Shown one piece after another: positions 1 to 9,099 of a DNA stretch of 64,000 bases. The stretch is from VAYN01 sp963702075 (GTDB lineage Bacteria; Actinomycetota; Thermoleophilia; Solirubrobacterales; 70-9). The translations under genes and the position numbers were made by a program. Where the stretch lies: contig OY969703.1 in assembly GCA_963702075.1 (NCBI GenBank), forward strand, positions 1,240,001-1,304,000, written 5' to 3'. The notes beneath the pieces are model-generated. The model did not search any database. It had not been told where the DNA came from and saw only the letters and a list, made by a program, of their open reading frames with translations. The stretch's first letter is position 1. The number at the start of each line of letters is the position of its first letter.

Positions 1-64
1 AGATCGCGGAGGCGCCTTGGATTGCAGAGCGCCGATGCCCTCCCGTGTGAGTTCGGGTGGCCGA

Positions 65-883
65 TTAATCGTCGTCCGACTCGACAATCTCCTGAAGCAC
101 CTCAACGATCTCAAGGTTGTTGGGCGAACCCTCAAACCGGACGCGGTAGGAGTGCCCGGCCTCCAGCGACAGGTCGAGGGAAGCGTAGGCCCCGCTGACC
201 TCCTCGAAATGCCGGCCGTCGCTCTGGACCGAGAAGTCGTAGCGATAGAGCCGCTGAACGGGCATGAACTTCAAGAGGTGAATGTGGATGTCGACCGGGT
301 CACCGTCAGTGAGGTCGATTCCCTCCCGACTCGGTCGGCGCGGGCTCTTCTTTCGCCGGACGGTGGCCGGAGTTAACGCGGGCCTGGCAGCGGCGGCGAG
401 CGAAAGTTTCGCCAGCTTGTCCGCACGATTATTGAATTCGTTCGTGCTGTGGCCTTCGACCTTTCGGATTTCTAAGGGCAGTCCAATCTTGCGCTCTAGG
501 CGCAGTATTTCCTTCCAACGATCGGCATTCTCGACAAGCCCGCCGCCGCTCTTGCGCCATTTCGACTTCGACCATCTCCACTTCGCGGTGGCGTGATGGT
601 CGACGACGTAGCTGGCGTCGCAGTAGATCCTGATTCTGCTGTACAGCTCTCGGGCCACGATCGGCGATCGACGGTCGACAAGCCGAAGTGCCTCGATCAC
701 CGCCTGAAGCTCCATCTGGGGCGGCGTGACACCGAAGAAGCCTGGGGGAGAGTGCTCTTGGGACTCCTCGTGGCCCTCGGCGTTCGTCCAGACCAGCACC
801 ATTCCTACGCCCCCGCGGTTCGGCTTCGGTCGCTTCGATCCGTCCGTATAGATGACAAGCGTGTTCTCCGGGTGAATCTCCAT
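65..883 (-). CDS. RNase H-like protein with C-terminal extension
   Basis: A 272-residue protein whose first ~160 residues look like an RNase HI fold, which cleaves RNA in RNA-DNA hybrids. The expected acidic residues are visible in order: Asp in IYTDGS near the N terminus, Glu in QMELQAV, Asp in IYCDASY, and a late Asp in NRADKLAK. This is longer than the usual ~150-residue RNase HI. The last ~100 residues are an extension I do not recognise, beginning with a basic, Arg/Lys-rich linker (RRKKSPRRPSR). The ATG start lies at 881-883 and the stop is TAA. It sits just beyond the 3' end of tRNA-Leu, and its base composition is slightly less GC-rich than most genes here, so acquired DNA is possible but unproven. 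Family is fairly sure; cellular role is not. Confidence 0.8.
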   Translation of the reverse strand: MEIHPENTLVIYTDGSKRPKPNRGGVGMVLVWTNAEGHEESQEHSPPGFFGVTPPQMELQAVIEALRLVDRRSPIVARELYSRIRIYCDASYVVDHHATAKWRWSKSKWRKSGGGLVENADRWKEILRLERKIGLPLEIRKVEGHSTNEFNNRADKLAKLSLAAAARPALTPATVRRKKSPRRPSREGIDLTDGDPVDIHIHLLKFMPVQRLYRYDFSVQSDGRHFEEVSGAYASLDLSLEAGHSYRVRFEGSPNNLEIVEVLQEIVESDDD

Positions 884-981
884 TGGAGCAAGAGACGTTA
901 ATTGGTCGTTGCGGGTACTTCAGCTTGTCGCCAGCCGACGAAGAGGGTTGATCGGGGCGGGAGGCTGCACGGGCGCTGTCT

Positions 982-1005
982 GACTGGCGCACCGACTGGC
1001 GCACC
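982..1005. repeat. 12-bp tandem direct repeat
   Basis: GACTGGCGCACC occurs twice back to back (982-993 and 994-1005) in the 190-bp gap between the RNase H-like gene and tRNA-Leu. No gene is visible in this gap. The repeat could be slippage or a remnant of an integration event at the tRNA. Nothing further supports either. Confidence 0.6.
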
Positions 1006-1035
1006 ACGGGTCTAGGCGTCCTGTGCAATAGGCCC

Positions 1036-1068
1036 GCAAAAACAGAAAAACCCCCGGCTAGCGGGGGC
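1036..1068 (-). terminator. Rho-independent terminator of tRNA-Leu
   Basis: Reading the minus strand just after the tRNA, a GC stem (CCCCC at 1051-1055 paired with GGGGG at 1063-1067, around the palindrome GCTAGC) is followed by a T-rich tract (TTTTTCTGTTTTT). This is a textbook intrinsic terminator, placed 8 bases past the tRNA 3' end. Confidence 0.85.
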
Positions 1069-1075
1069 TTTCCGA

Positions 1076-1161
<86 letters not shown>

Positions 1162-1209
1162 TTGAGGAAAGGCGATTCTAGATGTTTGCGTGCAAGGGGA
1201 GGGCGGACG

Positions 1210-1238
1210 TTGCGGTCGTCCGAGGGGGGCGGTACTCT
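1210..1238 (+). promoter_or_regulatory. Candidate lexA promoter
   Basis: TTGCGG (1210-1215) and TACTCT (1233-1238) are separated by 17 bases, a plausible sigma-70-type promoter for lexA. The SOS operator begins two bases after the -10 element, so bound LexA would cover the start site. The -10 is weak against consensus; the assignment rests mainly on spacing and on the operator. Confidence 0.5.
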
Positions 1239-1239
1239 A

Positions 1240-1253
1240 CGAACAAGTGTTCG
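1240..1253. promoter_or_regulatory. SOS box (LexA operator)
   Basis: CGAACAAGTGTTCG is an exact match to the Gram-positive/actinobacterial LexA operator pattern CGAAC-N4-GTTCG. It lies about 68 bases upstream of the lexA ATG and immediately after a candidate -10 element. Autorepression of lexA through this site is the expected arrangement. Confidence 0.93.
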
Positions 1254-1321
1254 AAGGCAATTTGCCACGGCAAGCTGCGCTTTTTGAGATAAGCCCGGCA
1301 TCGGAGGAAAGCGGAAAGACG

Positions 1322-1933
1322 ATGGATTTGGATCTGACCAAGCGGCAGAAGGAGATCTTCGACTTCATCCGCAAATACGCGGCCAAGACCGGCTACCCAC
1401 CAACGGTGCGGGAGATCGGCAAAGCGGTGGGGCTTCACTCGTCCTCGACCGTGCACGCGCACCTGGCGAACCTGGAGAAGCTGGGGCTGGTGCGGCGGGA
1501 CCCGTCGAAACCGCGGGCGATCGAGCTGCTCTTCGACAAGGCCAAGAACGCGATCCAGGCGGGCGGTGGGCTGCCGCTGGTCGGGCAGGTGGCCGCCGGT
1601 GAGCCGATTCTCGCCGAAGAGAACATCGAGGAGTACCTCGAGATCCCGGACGTGATCGGGGGCGAGGACGGCGACTACATCCTCCAGATCCGCGGCGAAA
1701 GCATGAAGGACGCCGGCATCCTCGAAAGCGACTATGTGGTCGTGCGGCCCAGCGACACTGCCAACGACGGCGAGATCGTCGTCGCCCTGATCGGCGAGGA
1801 GGCGACGGTGAAGCGGATCTACCGCGAGAAGGACCACATCCGGCTCCAACCCGAAAACGAGGAAATGGAGCCGATCCTCACCACTGAGGCGAAAGTGCTG
1901 GGCAAAGTAGTCGGCGTCTTCCGCGCTGTCTGA
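1322..1933 (+). CDS. lexA: LexA repressor, SOS response regulator
   Basis: A 203-residue LexA of usual length. The N-terminal winged helix (residues ~1-65) includes the recognition region GLHSSSTVHAHL. The C-terminal autopeptidase domain carries the Ala-Gly cleavage site in VAAGEP, the catalytic Ser in GESMKDAGI and the catalytic Lys in EEATVKRIY. LexA represses DNA-damage genes until RecA filaments trigger its self-cleavage. The ATG at 1322 is chosen because GGAAAG precedes it and the protein then begins with the family-typical LTKRQKEIFDFI; the frame stays open further upstream but would run across the SOS box. The operator at 1240-1253 shows autoregulation. Confidence 0.97.
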   Translation: MDLDLTKRQKEIFDFIRKYAAKTGYPPTVREIGKAVGLHSSSTVHAHLANLEKLGLVRRDPSKPRAIELLFDKAKNAIQAGGGLPLVGQVAAGEPILAEENIEEYLEIPDVIGGEDGDYILQIRGESMKDAGILESDYVVVRPSDTANDGEIVVALIGEEATVKRIYREKDHIRLQPENEEMEPILTTEAKVLGKVVGVFRAV

Positions 1934-1938
1934 CGAGG

Positions 1939-2023
1939 CTCAGGGGTCGCCAGGCAAGGACGCAGGGAGGCGGAATAGCAGCGCTATTTCGACGACTGAG
2001 GACGCCGCATGGCGACCCCTGAG
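1939..2023. repeat. Long-stem intergenic palindrome between convergent genes
   Basis: A perfect 14-bp inverted repeat, CTCAGGGGTCGCCA at 1939-1952 and TGGCGACCCCTGAG at 2010-2023, brackets 57 bases that contain a second small hairpin (AATAGC-AGC-GCTATT, 1974-1988). It fills the gap between the lexA stop and the stop of the convergent SDR gene. It may serve as a bidirectional terminator, though it has no T tract. It may also be one copy of a genome-wide palindromic repeat, comparable in style to the palindromes near 4.8, 24.9 and 41.8 kb. Confidence 0.75.
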
Positions 2024-2027
2024 GCGG

Positions 2028-2849
2028 TCAGGGCCACTTCCCGGCTTCGATGAGCTTTTTGTAGCGTCGCTGCTTGCGGCGGGCGTCCCAGAGGACGAGC
2101 GGGAGCATCCGCAGGCCCAGCCGCGGGAAGAGGTCGAAGAAGCGCAGCATCGGGCCGCGCCAGCGGGGGACGATGAGGATCGGGCGGGGGCGATTGGTCA
2201 GCTTGCCGACCTCCTTGGCCACCTCTTTGGCGGTGAGCAGGCGCCCGGAGAAAGAGGGGGCGGCGTCGGGATCGTCGAGTTTGTCCTCCAGCATCGGCGT
2301 CCAGATCCCGTCGGGGCAGACGGCAGAGACCTCGATGCCCTTGACGCCGGTCCGTCGCAGGTCGAAGAGCGTGCCGAGGGTGAAGGCGATCGCCGCGTGC
2401 TTGCTCGCGGAGTAGGCGACCTCGCCCGGAGCGGCGACGATCCCCGCCAGCGAGACGATGTTGATGATCTGACCGCGGCCGGATGCGCGCATCGGTCCCA
2501 GCGCCGCAACCGTCCCGTTCATCAGGCCGGCGGCGTTGACGTCGAGCATCGTCTGCCGGGTGTCGGCGCTTTGCTCCCAGGGTGGGCCGCTGAAGAGGAC
2601 GCCGGCGTTGTTGACCCAGAGGTCCAATCCCTCGCCGCGGCCGATTGAGTCAGCCAATCCGCGGCAGGCCGTCTCGTCGCGGACGTCGAGGGCGCTGCCC
2701 CGCGCCGCGCTGCCGAGCTCGGCAGCTGCGCGATCGGCTGCGGCGGCATCGACGTCGGTGACGTGCACCCGGTAGCCGCGCTCGATCAGCTCGGCGGCGA
2801 TCGTGCGGCCAAGGCCGCTGCCAGCCCCCGTGACCACGGCGTTGCGCAT
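2028..2849 (-). CDS. Short-chain dehydrogenase/reductase
   Basis: A 273-residue classical SDR. The Rossmann glycine motif TGAGSGLG is near residue 8, NNAGV follows, then the catalytic Ser in IVSLAG and the YSASK catalytic Tyr/Lys. The C terminus is basic (RRKQRRYKK) and preceded by a hydrophobic stretch, as in SDRs that associate with membranes. It would carry out an NAD(P)-dependent oxidation or reduction of an unknown alcohol or ketone. The frame is open further upstream, but that would run into the RNase P RNA; the ATG at 2847-2849, just before the Rossmann motif, fits the family. It converges on lexA across the palindrome and diverges from rnpB. Confidence 0.9.
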   Translation of the reverse strand: MRNAVVTGAGSGLGRTIAAELIERGYRVHVTDVDAAAADRAAAELGSAARGSALDVRDETACRGLADSIGRGEGLDLWVNNAGVLFSGPPWEQSADTRQTMLDVNAAGLMNGTVAALGPMRASGRGQIINIVSLAGIVAAPGEVAYSASKHAAIAFTLGTLFDLRRTGVKGIEVSAVCPDGIWTPMLEDKLDDPDAAPSFSGRLLTAKEVAKEVGKLTNRPRPILIVPRWRGPMLRFFDLFPRLGLRMLPLVLWDARRKQRRYKKLIEAGKWP

Positions 2850-2894
2850 CGCCAGCGAGTCTACGCCGAAACCACCGGGCCCAGCTACCCTTCG

Positions 2895-3228
2895 TGGGCG
2901 GGCTGAGCGGACCGCGGGGGGAGAGAAAACCCCTCGAGGAAAGTCCGGACACCACAGGGCAGGGCGGTGGGTAACGCCCACCCGGGGAAACCCGCGGGAA
3001 AGTGCCACAGAAATGACACGGCCGATGGCGCGGCCTCAGCTGAGTCGCGTACAGGCAAAGGTGAAATGGTGCGGTAAGAGCGCACCGGCGTCGCGGTGAC
3101 GCGGCGGCCAGGCAAACCCCGCCCGGTGCAAGGCCAAGCAGGACCGTCGACCCGGCTCGGCGAGGTCCAGGTAGGCCGCAGAGATAGATGGCCGCTCACG
3201 ACAGGATCCGGCTTACAGGCCCGCTACG
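2895..3228 (+). ncRNA. rnpB: RNase P RNA, bacterial type A
   Basis: The catalytic RNA of RNase P, which matures tRNA 5' ends. The P4 core GAGGAAAGUCCGGAC is at about 2935-2950. The conserved 3' part AGAUAGAUGGCCGCUCACGA (from about 3182) and GGAUCCGGCUUACAG follow. The P1 helix pairs GCGGGCT (2898-2904) with AGGCCCGC (3217-3224), which sets the ends to within a few bases. The total of about 330 nt is near the compact end for type A. A strong terminator follows directly. Any open frame read through this stretch is not a gene. Confidence 0.97.
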
Positions 3229-3229
3229 G

Positions 3230-3258
3230 AAAAGGCCTCCATTTGGAGGCCTTTTCTA
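3230..3258 (+). terminator. Rho-independent terminator of rnpB
   Basis: AAAAGGCCTCC (3230-3240), loop ATTT, and GGAGGCCTTTT (3245-3255) form a perfect 11-bp hairpin ending in a T run, starting a few bases after the RNase P RNA P1 helix. Confidence 0.93.
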
Positions 3259-3283
3259 TTGCACGTTTTTCTGTCTTAAGGAT

Positions 3284-3292
3284 TGCTAACAT
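3284..3292 (+). promoter_or_regulatory. Candidate extended -10 promoter for riboswitch transcript
   Basis: TGCTAACAT is an extended -10 motif (TGN-TAACAT) about 11 bases before the first conserved bases of the c-di-AMP riboswitch. No good -35 is seen 17 bases upstream, which is usual for extended -10 promoters. The call rests on position and motif only. Confidence 0.4.
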
Positions 3293-3302
3293 GCCGCACA
3301 AC

Positions 3303-3435
3303 TTCCGCTGAATCTTCGCCTACATATCGCGAGGAGCGGGGGGCCCAATCAGTTGGGGCGAATCGCGGCCCAGTGCCGCGTAGCGCAGCTCTTTCAGCGC
3401 GAGCCCGTCAGCTAACCCCGTAAGCGTCGCAAAGA
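3303..3435 (+). ncRNA. c-di-AMP riboswitch (ydaO/yuaA class)
   Basis: The leader matches the ydaO consensus block by block: CGCUGAAUC at the start, GAGCGGGGGGCCCAAUCAG, then GGGGCGAAUC, a variable hairpin (CGCGGCCCAGUGCCGCG), GUAGCGCAGCUCUUUCAGCGC, and the very conserved tail CCGUCAGCUAACCCCGUAAG followed by CGUCGCAAAGAGA. This class binds cyclic di-AMP and usually turns off downstream cell-wall or osmolyte genes. Here it ends directly at the start of an RlpA-like gene, a common pairing in actinobacteria. The ribosome-binding purines AAAGAG fall inside its 3' end, which suggests control of translation. No separate terminator hairpin is evident. Confidence 0.92.
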
Positions 3436-3436
3436 G

Positions 3437-3889
3437 ATGATGACGATCAAACAAAACACCCTGCGCTGGGCGCTGATCATGGCGGCCCTGTTGGCGCTCA
3501 TGGCCGGCGCCGCGACCGGCGCCAAGGCCTCCACCGGCGGTGCCTCGAGCACCACGGCTAGCTCCCCCGGCGCCGAACTCGCCTTCAGCCCCTTCCGCTA
3601 CGCCGGCGCCAGCTGGTACGGCGGTCCCAGTATGTGGGGGCGCCAGACCGCCTGCGGCAGGACGCTGCAGCCCGGCACGCTCGGCGTAGCTCACAAGACG
3701 CTGCCCTGCGGCACCTCCGTCAAGTTCGTCTATCACGGCCATGTCCTCGTCACCCAGGTGATCGACCGCGGTCCCTACGTCGAGGGACGCGCCTGGGACT
3801 TCACCCAGGCGGCGAGCGAAGCGCTCGGGCTCGAAGGCGTGGGACGGGTTCGCTACGCGGTAGCCCTCAGCTACGCGCGCCAGCGCTAG
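3437..3889 (+). CDS. Secreted RlpA-like double-psi beta-barrel cell-wall protein
   Basis: A 150-residue exported protein: a signal peptide over residues ~1-32 (hydrophobic core IMAALLALMAGAATG), a short Ser/Thr/Gly-rich linker, then an RlpA-like double-psi beta-barrel from ASWYGG (~57) to the C terminus. Conserved family features are TACGRTL, GVAHKTLPCGT and VIDRGPYV, with the Asp of VIDRGP in the usual catalytic place of RlpA-type lytic transglycosylases. It probably acts on peptidoglycan outside the membrane. Two ATG codons stand in tandem (3437, 3440) with AAAGAG immediately before; the second may be the real start because spacing to the first is too short. Expression is expected to respond to c-di-AMP. 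Confidence 0.9.
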   Translation: MMTIKQNTLRWALIMAALLALMAGAATGAKASTGGASSTTASSPGAELAFSPFRYAGASWYGGPSMWGRQTACGRTLQPGTLGVAHKTLPCGTSVKFVYHGHVLVTQVIDRGPYVEGRAWDFTQAASEALGLEGVGRVRYAVALSYARQR

Positions 3890-3968
3890 AAACCTCGGCT
3901 TCTCCGGCCGCTCCTCGGGCTAGGCTGCCGTGTTCGAGGCAGTGCAAGCAACGAGAGGAGCAGCGTTT

Positions 3969-4697
3969 ATGTCGAGGTCTTCGTCAGCAGCAGTGGCCAC
4001 CGCGAGCGCGCGGAAGGCTCGCTGGCTCGTTCTCGGCCTGTTCGCCTGCGCGCTGCTCCTCCTCGTCAGCCTCGTCGCCGAGAGCGACGCCGCCAAGGTG
4101 CCGCGGACGAGGGTGATCCTCGGGCAGACCTCGACCGTGCCGGACCCCTCGTGCCCCGAGCTGCCCTGCCAGGCGGTGGGCAGCGTGACCGGCTTCCAGG
4201 TCAACAACGGGCAGACGCGGCTGCCGTTCCTCGTCCCCCATGACGGCACGATCAAGGCCTGGACCCTGACCCTGGCGCAGCCGACCAACAGCCAGCGCTC
4301 CTTCTTCAACGGCTTCTTCGGCACCCCGCCCGAGGCCCGTTTGGCGATCCTGCGCCGCGTCGCCGGCACCAACCCGCCGCGCTACACCCTGCGCAGCCAA
4401 GGTTCGATCAAGGTCCTCTCGCCCTATCTGGGCCAGACGGTTGAATTCAGCTCCAACCTAAAGGTCGAAAAGGGCGACATCATCGGGCTCACCGTGCCCA
4501 CTTGGGCCCCGGCCTTCGCCCAGAACCTCGATGCCGGCAACGTCTGGCGAGCCAGCCGCGAACCGGAAACCTGCAAAAACGCCACCGACATCCGCCAAGG
4601 CGAACCCCAAGAGAAAATCGGCCGCCGAGCAACCTACGGCTGCAAATACACCACGGCAAGACTGCTCTACACGGCGACTCTCGTAGAGGGCCGTTAG
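3969..4697 (+). CDS. Secreted or membrane-anchored protein of unknown function
   Basis: A 242-residue protein I do not assign to a named family. An N-terminal hydrophobic helix (residues ~22-42, LVLGLFACALLLLVSLVA) after a basic stretch indicates a signal anchor or signal peptide. The rest looks like a beta-rich extracellular domain with paired cysteines (CPELPC near residue 60; others near the C terminus). The start at 3969 has GAGAGGAG about 10 bases upstream; the frame is open further upstream but lacks a ribosome site there. It is followed by a long palindrome at 4750-4825. Confidence 0.75.
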   Translation: MSRSSSAAVATASARKARWLVLGLFACALLLLVSLVAESDAAKVPRTRVILGQTSTVPDPSCPELPCQAVGSVTGFQVNNGQTRLPFLVPHDGTIKAWTLTLAQPTNSQRSFFNGFFGTPPEARLAILRRVAGTNPPRYTLRSQGSIKVLSPYLGQTVEFSSNLKVEKGDIIGLTVPTWAPAFAQNLDAGNVWRASREPETCKNATDIRQGEPQEKIGRRATYGCKYTTARLLYTATLVEGR

Positions 4698-4749
4698 CTC
4701 AGAACAAACGGCCCTTGGTAGGGCGCCGCTGAACTCCGACTGTCGAGGC

Positions 4750-4825
4750 GGGGGCGGGTGCCCCTCTCCAGACACTCAACCACGAGCCATTGGCGAGTGG
4801 TGTCTGGAGAGGGGCACCCGCCCCC
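4750..4825. repeat. Variable-stem palindrome with conserved 42-nt core, copy 1
   Basis: A perfect 25-bp inverted repeat (4750-4774 with 4801-4825) encloses a 26-base loop containing ACCACGAGCCATTGGC and GAGTGG. The loop and the eight inner stem pairs (TCCAGACA/TGTCTGGA) are base-for-base the same as in the copy at 24908-24987, while the outer 17 stem bases differ in sequence but remain fully paired. It lies between the convergent stops at 4697 and 4832. No T tract follows, so it is not a standard intrinsic terminator. Confidence 0.9.
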
Positions 4826-4831
4826 AGCCAC

Positions 4832-5398
4832 TTACGCAGCCGAGGGGAGAACCCTGGGACCGGCCTGATCTTTGGGCAGCGCCGCAGCACTAGCGATCAA
4901 GCTCTGGAACTCGTTGAGCGCCAAGTGTCCGACCGCCTCGAGGATCTCCTCGTCGGTCCAGCCGATCTCACGCGCCTCCTCGTGGAGGTGCAGGGGCGGG
5001 GGACCTTCGGCGTCGAGCGCCTCCTTCAGGTAGGCGAGCAGCGCCGCCTCCTTCTCGTCGCCCGAGGTGAAGCTGCGGGCTTTGGAGACCTCGTCGAGGC
5101 CGAGCCCTGCCCGGCGCGCCGATTTCGCGTGCTGGGCGATGCTGTAGTCGTCCTCACGATGCTCGGCCACAGCCAGCGCGATCCGCTCCCTCGTCGCCTG
5201 CGGCAGGACTCCGCCGCGCAGCTCTGAGCGCATCCGCGTGTAGGCACGCAGTACGGCCGGCGCTCCGGCAAGCACGCCTACGAACTTGGTTACCGCGCCG
5301 CCGGCGGCCTGGATGCTCTTGATGAGAGGAGCGCTCTCGTCAGGCGCCGTCAGCTCGTCGTGGATCTGAAATCTGCTTACTGCGGTTTTTACCGTCAC
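4832..5398 (-). CDS. Carboxymuconolactone decarboxylase/AhpD-like protein lacking CxxC
   Basis: A 188-residue all-alpha protein of the AhpD/carboxymuconolactone decarboxylase superfamily, recognised from the core ERIALAVAEH and the later HLALNEFQSLIA region. Active AhpD-type members carry CxxCxxxH; here the equivalent stretch is DDYSIAQH (residues 83-90), with Asp83 and Ser86 in place of the two cysteines and His90 kept. Thiol peroxidase or disulfide chemistry is therefore unlikely; a decarboxylase-like or non-redox role is possible. It is monocistronic, and its 3' end converges on the palindrome at 4750-4825. Confidence 0.82.
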   Translation of the reverse strand: MTVKTAVSRFQIHDELTAPDESAPLIKSIQAAGGAVTKFVGVLAGAPAVLRAYTRMRSELRGGVLPQATRERIALAVAEHREDDYSIAQHAKSARRAGLGLDEVSKARSFTSGDEKEAALLAYLKEALDAEGPPPLHLHEEAREIGWTDEEILEAVGHLALNEFQSLIASAAALPKDQAGPRVLPSAA

Positions 5399-5632
5399 TT
5401 CGCTTCTCGCTTCTGGCTCCTATCGGGGCGGCACTTTGCCTTACGGAGCCGTTACGTGGCCTTTACTTTACTTTTAGCCGCTTACTTACCCGATGTAAGT
5501 TATACCTGCTTCCAGGGACGCTTTCAAGTTGGACGAGGAGTCTTTTCCCTACCCGCTAGTACGTCGTTCAGCACCCGGTCGGTTCATTGGCTAGCGTTGC
5601 GCTCCTCGCGAACAGCCAAGGAGGCATGAGGC
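5399..5632 (+). promoter_or_regulatory. glnA upstream region
   Basis: The 234-bp gap between the divergent AhpD-like gene and glnA is clearly more AT-rich than its surroundings around 5455-5515 (runs such as CTTTACTTTACTTTTAG and GTAAGTTATACC). It should carry the glnA promoter. GTTAC-N6-TTTAC (from about 5450) loosely resembles an actinobacterial GlnR half-site arrangement, but the match is too weak to claim. A strong AAGGAGG ribosome site lies at about 5618-5624. Confidence 0.4.
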
Positions 5633-6967
5633 ATGGCAGAGCAACCCCGCAGCGCCGCTGACGTCATCGAGCTGGTCAAGGAGCACGACGTCCGCTTCAT
5701 CCGCCTCTGGTTCACCGACGTCCTCGGACAGCTGAAGAGCTTCTCGGTCAACTCCTCCGAGCTGGAGGACGCCTTCGAAGGCGGTATGGGATTCGACGGC
5801 TCCTCGATCACCGGCTTCAACCCGATCGAGGAGTCCGACATGCTGGCGGTGCCCGATCCCGCCACCTTCGCGCTGATTCCCTGGCGGCCCGAGGACGACG
5901 CGGTCGCGCGGATGTTCTGCGACATCCGCGTCCCCGGCGGCGGTCCCTACGAGGGAGACCCGCGCTGGATCATGCGGCGAGCGCTGAAACGGGCCGAAGA
6001 GATGGGTTTCGACGCCTACAACATCGGCCCCGAGCTGGAGTACTTCTACTTCCGCTCGGCAAAGCCGGGGGGCGGGGTCCCCGAGCCCCTCGACGAGGGC
6101 GGCTACTTCGACCTGACCACGCTCGACGCGGGCTCGGATCTGCGGCGCGAGACGGTGCTGGCGCTGGAGAAGATGGGCATCCACGTCGAGTACACCCACC
6201 ACGAGGTCGGCCCCTCCCAGCACGAGGTCGACATGCGCTACAAGAACGCGCTCGAAATGGCCGACGACTGCATGACCTACCGCATCGTCGTCAAGGAGTA
6301 CGCGATGAAGTACGGCTACCACGCGACCTTCATGCCGAAGCCGCTGTTCGGCGAGAACGGCTCCGGGATGCACGTCCACCAGTCGCTCAGCCGCGATGGC
6401 AAGAATGCCTTCTACGACGAGGACGACCCCTATTACCTCTCGCCGGTGGCGAAGAGCTTCATCGCCGGGCAGCTCAAGCACGCGCGCGAGATCTCGCCGC
6501 TCTTCGCCCAGTGGGTCAACTCCTACAAGCGCCTGGTGCCCGGCTACGAGGCGCCGGTCTACCTCGCCTGGTCGCGCCGCAACCGCTCGGCGCTGATCCG
6601 GGTGCCGCTCTACCACCCCGGCAAGGAGTCGGCGACCCGGGCCGAGCTGCGCTGTCCCGATCCCGCCGCCAACCCCTACCTTTGCTTCGCCGGGATGCTG
6701 CAGGCGGGGTTGGAAGGGGTCGAGAAGGGCTACGAGCTGCCCGAGCCGATGGAGCAGAACCTCTACCACCTCTCCCAGGAGGAGCTCGCCCACCAGGGGA
6801 TCGAGCAGTTGCCGGCGACGCTGGGCGAGGCGGTCGAGGTCGCTGCCGAGTCGGAGCTGGTGCTGCGGACGCTCGGCGAGCACACCTTCCGGCGGTTCGT
6901 TGAGATCAAGCGGCAGGAGTGGGACGACTACCGCGTCCAGGTCACCCCGTACGAGATCGAGAACTTC

Positions 6968-6982
<15 letters not shown>
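5633..6982 (+). CDS. glnA: Glutamine synthetase, type I (GSI-alpha-like)
   Basis: A 449-residue glutamine synthetase, which makes glutamine from glutamate, ammonia and ATP. Signatures include the beta-grasp N-terminal domain with MGFDGSSITGF, the metal and substrate site GPELEYFYF, the H-E/Q pattern HEVGPSQHEVDMRY, the ATP-site GENGSGMHVHQSL and VNSYKRLVPGYEAPVY. The adenylylation-loop Tyr region of GSI-beta is replaced by NLYHLSQEEL, and the length is the shorter GSI-alpha length, so control by adenylylation is not expected; feedback or regulator control is more likely. AAGGAGG precedes the ATG by 8 bases. The 3' end overlaps the convergent YyaL-like gene by 15 bp. Confidence 0.97.
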
Positions 6983-8971
<1,989 letters not shown>

Positions 8972-9099
8972 CCCCTGAACCTACCCGCGCACGGACAAGT
9001 CAATTATTCGACCCCTCGGGGTCACTGAAATTCGGGTCTACATGTGGGTTCCCTGAAGGGATGGTCCTCCTGGCCGGGTAAGGAACTACGGTCACCTTG

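Noticed and set aside
1210..1321. Longer LexA starting upstream of 1322
   Set aside because: The in-frame extension runs across the SOS box and the candidate promoter and adds residues not seen in LexA.
5445..5480. GlnR-type operator upstream of glnA
   Set aside because: GTTAC-N6-TTTAC only loosely resembles GlnR sites and the second half is poor. Recorded as a possibility, not called as a feature.
9010..9023. Short hairpin GACCCCTCGGGGTC as a terminator or leader element
   Set aside because: Six-bp stem with a two-base loop, no T tract, and not at a gene 3' end; it lies between divergent starts and is probably chance.
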